This document shows, one piece after another, positions 63,214 to 64,000 of a stretch of DNA of 64,000 bases (the stretch's first letter is position 1; every line of letters begins with the position of its first letter). This DNA is from Streptosporangiaceae bacterium (lineage in GTDB: Bacteria; Actinomycetota; Actinomycetes; Streptosporangiales; Streptosporangiaceae), in NCBI GenBank assembly GCA_030041275.1, contig JASHOE010000344.1, positions 25,927 through 89,926 on the forward strand. Reading direction: 5' to 3'. The notes below the pieces were generated by a model. It saw only the letters and a list, made by a program, of their open reading frames with translations. It was not told the origin of the DNA and did not search any database. The position numbers and the translations under genes were made by a program.

Positions 63214-64000
63214 GTGGACGAGTTCCCTGTTACCGGCGACGACCAGCCTGCCCTCTTCGAGGTGCCGCCGAGCAGTGTGTCCGACGAGCTGATCACGGAT
63301 CCCGACGTTGACGGCTACCCCGGTTTTGACGGTGACCCGGCCAGCGACCCCGACGATGAGGAGGCGTGGCTGGCGGGACTGCCCGCCGACGTCCGGGCCG
63401 ACTACCTCGCCCGGCCGCCACTGCCCGCCACCATGTCGTCGGCCGACGGAGAATTACTGCCTGCCGCGGCCGCCTCGGGATTCGCCGTCGGCGGGTTCGC
63501 TGATGCGGCGCTGCCCGGCTGGGTGCTGGGTCATGTGCTGGCGACCGCCACCGAGGAAGGCCTGAGCGGCCTGACCGATGATCAGCTGGCGGGCGTGCTG
63601 CGGGCCCGGCAGCGGCAGGTCAGCTACGGGCAAGCCGAGCTGGCCTGCGCGGTCACCGAACTGGCCGCGCGGCGAGCCTCGGGATCGTCGCGGGCGGCCG
63701 AGCACCTGCTCGATGAGCTGGCGATCGAGCTGACGCTGACCCGCCGGTCGGCCGGCCGCCTGGTCGAAGTGTGCGACGGGCTGGAGCGGCTGCCCGACGT
63801 CCGGAACTCGCTGACCTCCGGAATCCTCGACTGGCCGCGGGCGTGCTTGTTCGTCGACGAGCTCGCGATGCTGCCTGATGAGCTGGCTGCTGCGGTCGCA
63901 GCCCGGCTGCTGGTGCGGGCCGGGGAGCTGACCACCGGTCAGCTGCGCGCGGCGCTGGCCCGGGCGGTGCTGGCCGTCGACCCGGCGGCGGCGGGCCGGC
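63214..64000 (+). CDS. DUF222/13E12 repeat family protein (partial, runs off window end)
   Basis: GLTDDQLAGVLRARQRQVSYGQAELACAVTELAARR...ELAIELTLTRRSAGRLVEVCDGLERLPDVRNSLTSGILDWPRA. Confidence 0.85.
   Translation, partial: MDEFPVTGDDQPALFEVPPSSVSDELITDPDVDGYPGFDGDPASDPDDEEAWLAGLPADVRADYLARPPLPATMSSADGELLPAAAASGFAVGGFADAALPGWVLGHVLATATEEGLSGLTDDQLAGVLRARQRQVSYGQAELACAVTELAARRASGSSRAAEHLLDELAIELTLTRRSAGRLVEVCDGLERLPDVRNSLTSGILDWPRACLFVDELAMLPDELAAAVAARLLVRAGELTTGQLRAALARAVLAVDPAAAGR

Overview
High-GC actinobacterial chromosomal segment. The six-frame track is dominated by antisense artefact ORFs; about 50 genes look real. Ordinary content includes metabolic enzymes (two P450s, a mycofactocin-type SDR, long-form isocitrate lyase, glucose-6-phosphate dehydrogenase, myo-inositol-phosphate synthase, GH15, a LigM/DesA-like O-demethylase, a BVMO-like monooxygenase) and many regulators. 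The most interesting material: (1) a VirD4/TraG-like coupling ATPase plus Tad/Flp-like secretion-pilus gene set, split in two blocks (13.9-20.3 kb and 38.0-42.8 kb); (2) between the blocks, a ParA plus small partner-protein operon flanked by a near-perfect 30-bp palindrome and by six GCTCGAGC palindromes spaced 21-22 bp apart, resembling a plasmid-type partition locus; (3) just before the second block, a promoter / 13-codon leader ORF / mutually exclusive hairpins / intrinsic terminator arrangement resembling an attenuator; (4) a SARP-AAA-TPR regulator whose cyclase domain appears to have lost its metal-binding aspartates, divergent from a chloramphenicol-phosphotransferase-like gene; (5) several decaying genes (formate dehydrogenase/NrfD fusion remnant, GNAT with an in-frame stop, zinc-ribbon/TPR deletion derivative, LysR remnant). 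No rRNA, tRNA, CRISPR, integrase, relaxase or transposase was recognised. All family calls come from reading motifs by eye; no database search was run.
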